Source: Calycina herbarum
Lineage: Eukaryota; Ascomycota; Leotiomycetes; Helotiales; Pezizellaceae
DNA: 64,000 nucleotides
Direction of reading: 5' to 3'
NCBI GenBank assembly: GCA_001414485.1
Contig: LLEY01000079.1
Coordinates: forward strand, 216,302 to 280,301
The position numbers and the translations under genes are program-made. The notes beneath the pieces are model-generated. The model was not told where the DNA came from, did not search any database, and saw nothing but the letters and a program-made list of their open reading frames with translations. Shown in pieces: positions 13,101 through 24,770 of the stretch; position 1 is the stretch's first letter, and each line of letters starts with the position of its first letter.

Positions 13101-13920
13101 AGTAGAGGCGTCTGTCTTATAAGAGGAGGGGTGGTTTTAAATATAAAGCTCTTCCCTTTTAGTAAAACCTTAGAAATATACGATGTAGAAGCACGAGCCG
13201 CCTTACACGGTCTCGAGCTCGCTATCGAATCCCCTTTCTAGCCCTTAGCTATAAAGTGTTAGATCTACCTCGACAACCTCGAAGCTATACTACAACTAAC
13301 CTACCAGTCTTATAGCATATTATAAGAGACCTTTAATAAGGTATTCGACTTTACTTAGCTATACCTAGGGAAGATTTAGACAAGGTAGTGCCCTAGTTAT
13401 ATAGGAATCTATAGTAACGAAATAGCCGACAAAGCTGTAGGGAAAGCAGCTTGAATAACCCTCCCTAGTTCTCCTTCACTCTATACTGCCACGCTTAAGA
13501 GAGAAGTAAAAGAGATAGGAGTTAAGCTCGCGAACAAGCTTTAGTAGACGTTACTTCTGAATACCTATAAGAGGCTAGGTCTTACCTTCTAGCTCTTAAA
13601 ACCTAGGACTCTCCAGCTACTAAGAGAGGTCCTAGCTCAGCTAATTACAGCTCGTACTAGTTACAGAGACTTTATAGCTTACTACCTTCGCTTCTTTTAC
13701 CTCGACATGTTATAGGAATTAGGGAATTATAAGTATAAGAAGGCTAAGGTATAATACCACCTACTCTTCTATAGACTTATAAATAATAAGGACCCAAGGC
13801 TATTAGCTAAGACAGAGAGAAACCCTTAACTCCTGTTTAGACCTAGCTACGAGGAACTCTTTTACAAGGTCTATACTAAGACTAAGTTCTTTTTAAAGAT
13901 CTACCCCTCAAGATAGCTTA
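10152..13920 (+). pseudogene. LINE ORF2 (endonuclease, reverse transcriptase, RNase H), broken
   Basis: The frame begins near 10152 with QELVLQLAYSRRVNIVLI followed by a stop and EPYIY, the start of an APE-type endonuclease; its C-terminal SxHLPL-type motif is at about 10,810 (NHLPLL). Reverse transcriptase spans about 11,560-12,400, with LILDIKSAFN and LLQGSPISPILF. The catalytic YADD reads YANDIRLL here, while copy 2 keeps YADD; the change is G-to-A in a TG context and fits RIP. RNase H follows at about 13,060-13,450 (FTDSSC, YDVEARAAL, NEIADKAVGKAA). Dozens of in-frame TAG codons stand for Gln or Trp. It overlaps ORF1 in a different frame. Confidence 0.8.
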
Positions 13921-14185
13921 AACCCTCTCTTTTCCTTTCTTTTTCTATACTTTTATATATCTCCTTTGTTATTCTCTAATTCTTTAAACTAATTAAGAAT
14001 AAGAGCTGTTCCGAAAGTAGAGCTTCTCTTTAAACTATCTCTTATAAATTAGCTCACTCGTTTACACTCCCTATAGTCTAGAGCACCCCCCTAGCGTCAT
14101 TTGCCCTCTTTTAGGACCTTTTAGGACCTAGACCACGCGATCTAGACTCCGCCTGACGTTAAATAGAAATAAATAAATAAATATA

Positions 14186-17100
14186 AGTATGTTTATACTA
14201 CTTAAATTCGTCGAGATAGGAGGTAATCACGTGAGCAGGAACGCCGGGTTCTAAAACCCGAAGGTTTACGTCTAGGAAGTAGAGCCTAATTAACTAGGAA
14301 AATCAACAAGTGAGCTAACAGACATATAGGAGAATACTTATACTAGACAAAGAATTATAGACGTAATCGGAGATTCCGAAACAATAGCAACGTAGCTAGG
14401 CAACCCGAAGGAATCTTTACGCTAAAGAAGGCGGGGGAGAATATAGTATTATAACATAGTCTATTTAGACGATTTATAACTAATAAGCAGGAGATTCCTA
14501 TAATAGGGAGTTAAGTATAGAAACTATTAATAAGAAGCGAGCTTCGTTTAGTATTTGTCCTAGAAGAGTAATATTTTAATACTATCGAAGCCAGTTATAT
14601 CGAATAATAATAGGAAATCCTAGGAAAGTTAGAAGCGTGTAATACACGTCTTATTTAGAGATGGGTTATTATAGACGTATACCTATAACCGATTATTAAT
14701 AACCTAGAGGGTTTTATACAAAGGATATTCACTAGTGTTATCTACGTAAGGAATACGCCTAACAACTAAGTTAGACTTAGGTACTAAGGGATAACTCAAA
14801 AGAGTGTAGGACTACTAAGGAGAGACGATAAGTTGATAAAACACCCTTTATAGAGCATCGATAGATGCTATAAGATAGGCAACGACGGTATAAGTTTCGT
14901 TTTAGACTATAATATCACAAACCTCGTCTATAGAAGCGCGAACCGTACGAATAGTAGGAAGCAGGGTCCGTAATACGAGGTATAGCACACCTGCCTAGGT
15001 AGAGGGTTTAAGCCTCGCTATTAACTTGATATTCCTAACGATTTCCAGAAAGTTAGAGTAATTAGAGGAAGCTATGAAGATGTTAACTAACGTATCGAGG
15101 TAGCGGTTCAGGAAAAGGAGGCCACTGTGGTCAATGTTATAAGAATAGAGGCTATAAGCCTCGGAATAATACGCCAACTATATAGAAGCAATAGTAATGT
15201 CGTATATATAACTAGTATAACTACTAGAAGAAACTATCGGAACCGTGAATAGAGGAAGAAAGGACTCCCAGTACGCCTTAGCCGTACTAAGAATAAAATG
15301 ATTACTATACAACGAGGGCTAACAAGTTAATATATAGATAAGCTTTCTATCCTTTATAAAGGATAGACGGAGATTTTAACGTAAGCTACGTAAGACTTGA
15401 GGCAACATCGAAGTAGAATAGTCAGGTTTATTATCCGTAACGACCACCAAAGCAACCGAGCTACTAGACGAGGGACACTTAGTAAGTAAGATATACTAGT
15501 CAAATGAGAAGGTCTAGTAATTCATAAGTAAGGGAGATAGGAGGACAATTTAACAGCTATTACGTGGCTTAACAAAGTGGGTAGGACTATAGGGGTGGTA
15601 TAAACAGTGTAGCCCAAATAATCAAAGGCATCTATCATCCTTAATACAGCCTACCCTAGACGAGCCATAGTAATAGCCAAGAGCGTTTTTCAAGTACCAC
15701 TCCTAAGCCAAATTGACACGATGCTAGACTACCATACACGCAAATACAACCAGAGGTCGGGACATGCCCTCACTAGCAGCGATGAGGGAATTCCAAGTTA
15801 ACGAATGTTATTAGCAGAGTATGTAGTAAACGGTAATAGCTTCTGCCAAGGTAAGATGAACCTTAAGACCAGGGATCACAACTACTCGACTATTATCGTA
15901 ATACGTAAGATCCTCATCCCCTTCTAAAATGTTTTCTTTTTTAACCTACTCGGCGTCAGAAGGTGAGGGTTTGTAATTAAAGAAATCTAGAGCACGACGT
16001 AAGATGTCCTCCGTGAACTACAAACTATAATATAAGATTAAGGAATCACTAGAAAACGTTAGTAATACTATCAGGTGTACGATAGGGTACCTAAAGATGG
16101 GGAAAGAAAAAGTATCACTAACTAAGAAGCGACTCGAGCGACGCAGGCAGTGCTATACAAGTTGTTACAACAAGCAGACTCGTCATCATGAATTAAGCCA
16201 AGCTGGGAATCCCACTTATACTCAAGCGTCGACGAAGAGTCGGAAAGGGGAGCTAAGGAGGAGTCAAAGGGTGTAAGTGACCGGATTTGAGATTAGCGAG
16301 TACGGATATCTATAAAGAACGGCGAGAGAAGGGGCAAAGTTGGGCAAGAGAATATTCTACCGTTGCGAGGATATGAAGTCAACATGCCTTCATCTGGAGC
16401 ATCGCCGCATAGCCGGTTTAACCACGTTCGGCGGCGAGCGGTGGCCTAACAGTCAGGTTTCGCAACTGAGGGCAAACCTCGAGGGAAGTAAACCATTATT
16501 TCGATCTTGTACTCTTAGGTATATTTAAGAGCAATACCAACAGCACTTTGCAAGGACTGCTGGTCGGTGATGCAGTTCCCTAGGTAGATAGGCGGATTTG
16601 GCGTAGGTAGGAACTAAACGATTACGCACTCGACATAATCGTTATTAAACGGGATAGAGAAGGACTTCTTAAATTAATACCTGAACTTTATAAAGTCTAT
16701 ATAGAAACCTTAGAGCGGTTCAAGCGCGTCCAGACCAGCTTCGAGTCGGAGCCTCGGATTGACAAGTTCTTTGAGAAACCCAAATACCTTAGCACGGTTG
16801 TAGCCATAAAGGCAAGGTCGATAGCAAGGATCCTAGTAGGATATATATACGTATAAGCCGAATATAGAGGGATCGAATACGGTAAAGGTGTAACATTGTA
16901 TAAAATCCGGCTAAGGAGCTATAAGAGGTTTCGAGTCTAAAAAGAGGCAATTAGAATTTAATCCCGAAAATATACAACTGTGAATATCTATACCAGAAGT
17001 AGATATAGCAGATTGCAGGACTAGTAAGTCGCAATTTAATAGATTAAAAGAAGGCTAGATAAGAAGAAATATAGGGATAGAATAGAGGATCTAAGAGTGT

Positions 17101-18182
17101 ATATAGGTGGCGGATTGAAGTTGGGGAAGAGGTGAGGAGTGTGTTTGATATCAAAGGTGAGATTAAGTGGGTCGTATAACATCAAGTGATCTCGAGATGG
17201 CGGGGTGCAAACAGGCAAACATCTACAAAAGAAACATAAAAATTGCGAAATCGCAGCGATAAGAAAGATAGCCGGAAACAAAATTGCCCGTGCTATATAA
17301 CCAACCAAAACGAGGCAAATGCCCACCAATATCAACATGTGGGTAGCTATACTGTCAAGTGCGCTCAAGCCAAGAATAAAGCACCGCGAGTATAGCATAG
17401 TTTAAGTGTAAAGTAAATGAGGAATTATTAAGGTAATCTATTATAGTCAACGAGGGTAAGCACGACGGATCAAACGAAGTAAAGGGATATAATTCGATCT
17501 TTTAACTTCATTGTATAGGTGGTAACATTCATACAGCATGAATCATGCTGAACCCCACTGTCGGCTTATAATGAACAACAATACTTAATACTCAGTGCTC
17601 GTTACTGTGACAGTATGTCAAAACCTAATATAACGCGTAAGTAATCCCAAGGCATGTTAGGAACCGTCAACGACTTCACAGAATACAAGGATATGCCAAA
17701 ATTGCTCGACAATGGGGAATAAACGTTGGGGATATATAGTACAGACCCAAAGGTATTGAGAAAACTTTAAAATAACAAACAAAAAGCTTGAACAAAAGGA
17801 ATAATACGCACGGACCATCGCTAGTGTTGGTGTCGAAAAGACAATTAAGGTCTCGGGGTTCTAGATCGCCACATCACAACTCTCACCCCTCCAACATACA
17901 GCAAAACAAGAAACACTCCTCCAAGAGCGAGGAGATCCTAAAGCATCCATAATCCAACTTTTAGGGCGGGAGAAGGATCGTGTGCGGCCGATCTAGCCAA
18001 CGTGGCTCTACCTTCTTCGTTTGCTTATATCTGTTGTACCACTTCAACGACTCACGAATTGGACGGACGAACGCAACCACACACGTGACAAGACATCAAA
18101 AGGTGGTAAAAGGTGTGGATTCGTTCTCACAGTTCAACCATGTATCGATCTGATATTGCTTAGAGTGGACCTTTTGGTATTT
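14186..18182. other. 4-kb unidentified AT-rich spacer between two inverted LINEs
   Basis: No known domain was found. Three stretches look like decayed coding DNA: minus strand about 15,900-15,000 (VVIPGLKVHLTLAEAIT, then NIDHSGLLFLNRYLDTLV and LEIVRNIKLIARLKPST, with TAG stops); plus strand about 16,590-16,850 (IIVIKRDREGLLKLIPELY, SFESEPRIDKFFEKP); and a 120-codon minus ORF at 17398-17036 that may be chance. They may come from a duplicated host gene or an unrecognised transposon hit by RIP. Confidence 0.4.
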
Positions 18183-21152
18183 TATTATTTATTTATTTAT
18201 TTATTTCTATTTAACGTTAGGCGGAGTCTAGATCGCGTGGTCTAGGTCCTAAGAAGTCCTAAAAGAGGGCAAATGACGCTAGGGGGGTGCCCTAGGCTAT
18301 AGAGGGTGTAAACGAGTGAGCTAATTTACAAGAGATAGTTTAAAGAGAAGCTCTACTTTCGGAACAGCTCTTATCCTTAATTAGTTTATAGAGTTAGGGA
18401 AAGACAAAGGAGATATATATAAAAATGTAGAAAAAGAAAGGAGAAGAGAGTTTTAACTATCTTGAGGGATAGATCTTTGTAAAGAACTTGGTCTTAGAAT
18501 AGACCTTATTGAAAAGCTCCTTATAACTAGGTCTGAACAGGAGTTGAGGATTTCTCTCTGCCTTAGCTAATAGCCTTAGCTCTTTGTTCTTTGTAAGCCT
18601 GTAGAAGAGTAGGTGGAATTGTGCTTTAGCCTTTTTATATTTATAATTCCTAGATTCTAGTAACGTGTTAAGGTAGTGGAATCGAAGGTGGTATACTATA
18701 AAGTCTTCGTAACCAGTACGAGCTGTAATAAGCTAAGCTAGGACCTCTCTTAGTAGCTGGAGAGTTCTAGGTTTCGAGAGCTAGGAAGTAAGACCTAGCC
18801 TCTTATAGATATCCGGGAGTGTTGTCTACCAAAGCTTGTTCACGAGCTTAACCCCTGTCTCTTTAACTTCTCTCTTAAGTATAGTAGTATAGAGTAAAGA
18901 AGGGCTAGGAGGGGGTGTTCGAGCCGCTTTCCCTATAGCTTTGTTAGCAATTTCATTCCCTTGAATTCCTATATAACTAGGGCACTACCGTGTCTAGATC
19001 TTCCCTAGGTATAGCTAAGTAAAGTCGAATACCTTATTAAAGGTTTCTTATAAGGTGCTATAGGATCGGTGGGTTAGCTGTAGTATAGCTTTAAGGTTAT
19101 TAAGGCAAATCTAGCACTTTGTAGCCGAGGACTAAAAAGGGGATGCGAGGGTAAGCTTAAGACTGTGTAAGGCAGCTCTCGCTTCTATATCGTATATTTC
19201 TAAGGTTTTGCTAAAAGGGAAGAGCTTTGTATTTAAAACAACCCCTCCTCTTATAAGGCATACGCCTCCTCCTGTGTTTTTATCGTCTAAGCGAGAGCCG
19301 TCGGTAAATATAACTAGGTCTGTAGGCGGAACAGAGGCAAGGAATTCAAGGAATTCGGCTTTGTAAGAGTCTTTATTACTGCTAGGGCTCGGGCTAGCTA
19401 CCTTGAGAAGGCGGGCTTAGCGGTTGAACCCTCTACTCTACGGGGGGTCTTAAATTAGATCGACTTCTTCTGAAGAGGGGAGAGGTTTAAAAGAGCAGTA
19501 AATAAGCCTAGCCTTTAAGCAAGGGTTATTTATATATTGCTTAAGCGGGTGTGTTGAGTTAAGTTATCGAGTTCTAGCCTTAAAAGCTCTGCTTTTTACT
19601 ATAAGAGTAATTTCAGCGGCTAGGAGGCTAGATTCTATAAGGAGTACCGAGGTAGGAGTGGTTTTATAGACTAGGAGGATGATCCTAGTATACTTTATAA
19701 CTACTCTATCTAGGAGAGTTAGGTAGCAGCCGATCCGGTTATTTATAGTACCTGCTTAGCCTGTTTTTATACGACTAGGGTACCAGGTCTCGTGCCTAAA
19801 ATAGGCGATTAAGAGGATATAAGCAGTAACTGCTTATTTTAGTAGATACGAGAGGGATCCTCTTACTATGTTTATAGTTCCTTTAAGAGTATTAGCTATA
19901 AGTGTAGCCTTACTAGCTATTCTTTTAACGTAACTATAAAAGGTGAGGCGAGGGTCGAAGAATATACTAAGCTACTAGAGTTCCTATATAGGCTCTATTA
20001 TCTTTCCTTTAACTATAATAGTAGGAGGGAGCTAGATGCCTCTCCTTCTTTGTTTCCTTTTATAAGAGAAGTAGATAAGTTCTGATTTTTTAGTATTAAA
20101 GGTAATACCCTTATCTATACCCTACTTAAGTACGCTTACTACCTACTTTACTAGGTCTTTGACATTCCCTGCCTTTAAAGACCTAAAAGTAAGTAATCTA
20201 ATGTCGTCAGCGTAGCTAAATCTCTATACTACTAGAAGAGAGCTAACTCCTAATCTGAAGAGGGGCTGGATATAGAGTATAAAGAGGATCGGTAAGATAG
20301 GCGAGCCTTATAGAAGGCTATACTAAAGCGAGGTAGCGTTGCCTACTTCTCTATCAAGCTTTACTTTTACTAATCTATTAGTTAAGAAAGAGGAGACCTA
20401 TTCTACGAAGTAATACAGCTATCCTTACTCTCTTAACCTTTTAATTAGGCGGCTAGGGAGTACTACGTTAAAGGCGCCCTTAATATCAAGTATAAGAAGG
20501 TAGGCTTCCTACTTGTCTATAAGAGCTAACTTAATATCGAAGGTAAGATAGGTAGTAAGGTCTATGGCAGCTCTTAGTAGAAGAGCCTCGAACTGGTTCT
20601 GCCCTAGAATAGAGTGCTTAATAGCTATCTAAGAGACTCGCTTAGCGAGGAGCCTTTTAAGCCCTTTTCTAAGGACCGAGAGTAGAGTAATTAGCCGGTA
20701 TACTCGAGGGGAGGACTTGTCTTTCTTATTAGGTTTTAGGATAATAGCGACGACGGCGGATCGGAAGATCTTTGAGTAGAAGCCTATCTCTATATAGCCT
20801 CTAAATAGTAGGAAGATAAGGTTCGAGATCTATAGCTAGGCTACTTTGAGGACCCCTGTTACTAGCTCGTCTTCTCCTGGTACGGTTGAAGCTTTACTAA
20901 GGATCGATTTCTTAACCTCGTGTAAAGTAAGGTCTGCTTACGAGAGGGCCTGAGTAGAGGCGGTTGGGGTATTAAATGGTATATCCTCAACTTCGGCCTT
21001 ATTTATAAGCAGCTCCTGTACGAGGATCTTCTGCTTCTCCTGAGTAGTAAAGCCTAGCTGACCTGCTGAGTCTCTTAAGGGGGGAGACTTGTATATTCCA
21101 GTGCTCTAGTGCCACTTACAAATCTTAAAGACGTCTTTGCTCTTCGTAGCCG
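18183..21152 (-). mobile_element. LINE copy 2, 5'-truncated, opposite orientation
   Basis: The reverse complement matches copy 1 from about 11,220 to 14,185: the A-rich tail lies at 18,183-18,225 and the match ends near 21,152. It retains YADD in RFSYADDIRLL (about 20,200), FTDGSRLDD (about 19,300) and the RNase H motif GIQGNEIANKAIGKAA. Truncation at the 5' end is normal for LINEs. It has fewer stops at some positions than copy 1 but is still dead. With copy 1 it forms about 3-kb inverted arms around a 4-kb spacer. Confidence 0.85.
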
Positions 21153-22550
21153 GTGAAAGATGTATATTTATTATGCCTTGTAGTTTGATCAGTGCCTCTC
21201 TGTTTTTTTTCGGTTCAGGTTTTGTTTAAATATATAGTAAAGTTAGAGCATGTTCCTTCTACGCTGGAACCTTTACAACGCTTTTCCCTTGTGTTTCGCC
21301 TCCCAAGTTTAAGAGAAAGAGGAGGACAAATTCTCTTTCTCTACGTCTCTTCCACAGTTTGCTCCTTAAGCCCACGATTGCCAACCAGCCAACTGCTCTC
21401 TACGCACTCTTCGTGGACCGACATGCGCCTCCGTCCTCTCGGGCTATATAGACAGTGTTATATAGAGCAATGAATCACCATCCTCCTTCTATCGCTGCCA
21501 TTATATGCCTCGCCCCAGGGGTTTGACCCCCCTTCGCGATACCCTGCCACATCTCTGCTACTCCAGCAGGGCCGACCATGCCTCGCAGGATTTGCGTAGA
21601 GCATACCCCTAGCCAGGCAGCATACTCTATGTGTTTCCATCCCACTAACCAAAGCGAAGCTTCTGTTTTCCCTACACGCCTCCAATCCCCAGCTTTCTGT
21701 CAGCCCAGTCCCTGAGCCCCGTTTGTACAAAGTGAGCCGGCCTTTCTGTCTTGTATGTTGTGAAATCGCGTTTCTAGGCGTATAGGCAAAGAGAGGGCTA
21801 GCATCGTATTCGCAAGAGATTCGTGAATTGTTGTCGGGCCTATATCTACAGCGGTTTTTCCCTGCCTATACCGAGCTATTCTTAAGAGCATCCTTCTACC
21901 TAAGCAGGGGAGTTAAGAGAATAGGAGAGACCTCTATCTAAACCATTTCCCTCTATCTATCCCTCCCCGTTCGTACAAGATCCTAGCTCTTCACCGTCCC
22001 TTCTAGGCTCATCCACCCACATAGTATATAACCCTCCTTTGCCCTCCCTTCTTTAACAGACGCTCTGTTTTCTTCTTCGTATAGGTCGACCGTTGTAGGA
22101 GGAAGGCTGTACTCATCAGTTCTATGGCAGGAACCTATACTAACTAGCATGCCCCTATTTTTGCCGATCGTGAAAACTCTGCAAATGCCGCCCTAGAGGT
22201 GCCCTATCCGCCCGATGTAGTCAGTGCTGCTTAGAAATCCGACCGCGTAGATGTCGAAGATGTACCTAGTCGTAAGGCAGGGAATTGGACGGTTAGGTGG
22301 TTTTTAAATACTAGTAGCGTTGGCTGCTATTCCTCTGTTCTAGTGAGGCCACGTCGCGATACCCTCGCTGGATCACTACAACGCCCTCCACCAGCTCTAA
22401 CTGAGTTGCGAGAGTATCTCTTAGGCTCTGGGATCATATTGCTTTCGCTCAATTCCAGGTTCGTAGCCAGCGCCACGGACAGGCAGAGATTTCGACTTTG
22501 CTGGCCAGTAGATCCTGTTATTATTAGTGTCTTATACTTCGCTAGCTTAT
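21153..22550. other. Less-mutated island without recognised gene
   Basis: This 1.4 kb has more balanced base composition than its AT-rich flanks and several open stretches (21,192-21,473 plus; 21,891-21,458 minus; 22,343-22,552 plus), none with a motif I know. A plus-strand frame from about 22,165 to 22,552 stays mostly open and has protein-like composition. It could be a fragment of single-copy DNA trapped between transposons, or an unknown element. Confidence 0.35.
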
Positions 22551-23080
22551 AACCTAATTTTATTTAATTATAGGTATATAGCGCTTATAGCTATATTTAA
22601 GGCATCTGTTTTAATCTATATACTATAATCTCTAGTCTTAAGCTCGGCGTTCGTAAGTCTAATTTTATTAAGTAAAGCTACTTCTTTCTAAACAGTAGTA
22701 TTAACCTGTCTCTTCCTTTTAGAGTCTTTCTTCTTACTATACTTATTTACTCTATAGCTAGAGAGGCTATAGTTATAACATAAGTTCTACTCGTATTAAC
22801 GATTTCGCTTCTTCTAGAAAAGTTCTCCTTTCTCTAGAAAGGTTCTTTTCTATATAGCGTTCGCCTTCTTACTATATTTGTTAGCGTAGGTGTGTTTCTA
22901 CTTCTCTAACCTCTTACTCTTCTCCTCGTGTCTAGGGTTGCTTTATCTAAATTTATATAAACAGTTGTCTAGCTAGACTACCTCTTCTATTATACCTATA
23001 ATTGTTTAAAACTATAAGTTTTATTTAGCTATCTCTTTATAAATATAGACTTTTAATCTTTTATAAAAGAGTTCTATAAT

Positions 23081-23274
23081 TGTGACGGTTATAGTTACGA
23101 AGGCTGGATGTCATATGTTCGCTTAGATGCACGTTAGTACTAGCGTACGCACTAGCGTTGTAGGACTTGTATTTAGTTCCCGGTTCTCTCGAGCTCTTCT
23201 GCTCTCCTCGTCTTTTGTCCTAAGAATAGAGTGTTGTTTATTCTGCCTTTGTCTACTAAAGCACGTCTGTCATA
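23081..23274 (+). repeat. Left LTR (194 bp)
   Basis: It nearly matches the right LTR. Several differences are C-to-T or G-to-A (for example GTCATATG versus GTCACATG), which fits RIP acting unequally on the two copies. Confidence 0.85.
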
Positions 23275-23499
23275 TTACAAAAGACCCTTAGTTGAGGCTA
23301 AGTAATCCTAGGTCCACGTCTACGTTTATATCCACGATTCCAGGTCCTTGATCTTACGTTCCTTAATTCCACGAATACCCACGATTCACCACTTATCTTG
23401 TACGTAAGAACACGTCTATAGTATACGTCTAAGTACGAATTCTACGAAACCTTCTTTCTTTCTTTCTTTCTTTTCCACTCTTTACGATAGATCCTCTTC

Positions 23500-24500
23500 A
23501 AATTCAGTCTGCTATTGCCGAGTTACAAGCCGAAGTCCAGCGTTAGCGGGACGAGATTAGCTTACAGCGAGACGAAATTCACTTACTTCGATCATCTACA
23601 AAAGCGACCGCTAAGCCAAAAGCCTCTCTTCCAGATCCAGACAAATTTACTAGTTAGACATACAAGTTCGACACTTGGCTTCCATCTATCCAAGCAAAGC
23701 TACGAGTCGACGGCACAGCAATAGGAGATGCTACAGCATAATTCTATTACGTCTACCTTAACCTTGACTCTCACGTTTAAGCCATGGTCCTTCTACAACT
23801 CTCTTAAGCTAAACATATGCAAAGCTAGGACTACTAGACAATTCTCAAGCAACTCGCACATGTATACAACAATCCAAACAAGGTTTAAGAGGCTGAAGAC
23901 AAGCTTTACGCTCTTAAGCAGAATGCCGACTCAATCCCTGCTTACATCGCCAAGTTTGAGCGTATCCTTTACAAAGCAAGAGGACAGGACTAGCCAGATG
24001 TTAACAAGATCTCCACTTTTAGGAATAGCCTTAGTTCTACTCTTCGCGAACGACTTTCTCAACAGCTCAACCTGCCTCGCGATTACCCTACATTTATACG
24101 CGTCGTTCAGCAATTAGCTAGTCGCTCTTCTTCTTCTTCTTCTATGCCGCCTTTTCAATCCCACTCCTCTAGTAACCGCAATCACGAACCAATAGACCTA
24201 AATGCTATTAGCATCAATACCATCGAAACATCCTCTTCACCACCAACACGAGCACGTTCTATTTCTCCTAAACGTAGAGATCAATATAGAGCTGAAGGCA
24301 GATGTGTACGATGTAGCTCTTTGGAACACTAGGTTAACGATTACAAATTACGTCCGTATTCGCCAAAACCAGGAATGCCAGTACGAAAGCAGGTAGCAAG
24401 ACCGGGCAGATTAACAGACCTAGAAAGGGCAGCTATTACAGCTATCAAAGACAATGATTACAAAGTGGATTCGGACGATCCAGACCATCCCGATACTTAG
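23500..24500 (+). pseudogene. Gag of the LTR element (Ty3/gypsy-like), broken
   Basis: One frame runs from about 23,500 to the stop at 24,498. It has an N-terminal coiled segment (IAELQAEVQR, DEISLQRDEIHLLRSS), a capsid-like region (LPDPDKFTS, YKFDTWLPSIQAKLRVDG, KQNADSIPAYIAKFERIL, STFRNSLSSTLRERLSQQL), a Ser-rich linker, and a zinc knuckle at about 24,303 (CVRCSSLEH, stop, VNDYK) in which the last Cys has become Tyr. Interruptions are mostly TAG at Gln or Trp positions. Gag would package the element RNA. The true start codon is uncertain. Confidence 0.7.
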
Positions 24501-24576
24501 CAAAAGGGTATTTTTCATAATTAGTTAGTCGGAATTTTCAACGCTCGGGGCGAGCTCTTTTCAAAGGGGGGGGTAG

Positions 24577-24770
24577 TGTGACGGTTATAGTCACGAAGGC
24601 TGGATGTCACATGTTCGCTTAGATGCACGCTAGTACTAGCGTACGCACTAGCGTTGCAGGACTTGTATTTAGTTCCCGGTTCTCTCGAGCTCTTCTGCTC
24701 TCCTCGTCTTTTGTCCTAAGAATAGAGTGTTGTTTGTTCTGCCTTTGTCTACTGAAGCACGTCTGTCACA
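24577..24770 (+). repeat. Right LTR (194 bp)
   Basis: It starts TGTGACGG and ends TGTCACA, preceded by the G-rich polypurine tract and followed by the ATAAT target duplicate. It is the less mutated of the two LTRs and the best reference copy for the family in this window. Confidence 0.85.

Larger units (their letters stand above)
8437..14185 (+). mobile_element. LINE (non-LTR) retrotransposon copy 1, RIP-inactivated
   Basis: A near full-length two-ORF LINE. ORF1 runs from 8437 with zinc-knuckle motifs. ORF2 starts in another frame near 10152 and carries an endonuclease, reverse transcriptase and RNase H. The 3' end is an (AAATA)n-type tail at about 14160-14185. The layout with RNase H fits Tad/I-like fungal LINEs. 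Q and W codons are widely replaced by TAG, as expected when CpA becomes TpA on either strand. The element runs tail-to-tail with copy 2. The 5' end upstream of ORF1 is not resolved. Confidence 0.85.

Noticed and set aside
8437..14185. Possible reassigned TAG codon, because a readable frame continues through many TAGs
   Set aside because: Genes in the right half use TAG and TAA as normal stops, and the TAGs occur only in repeats where RIP explains CAG and TGG changes.
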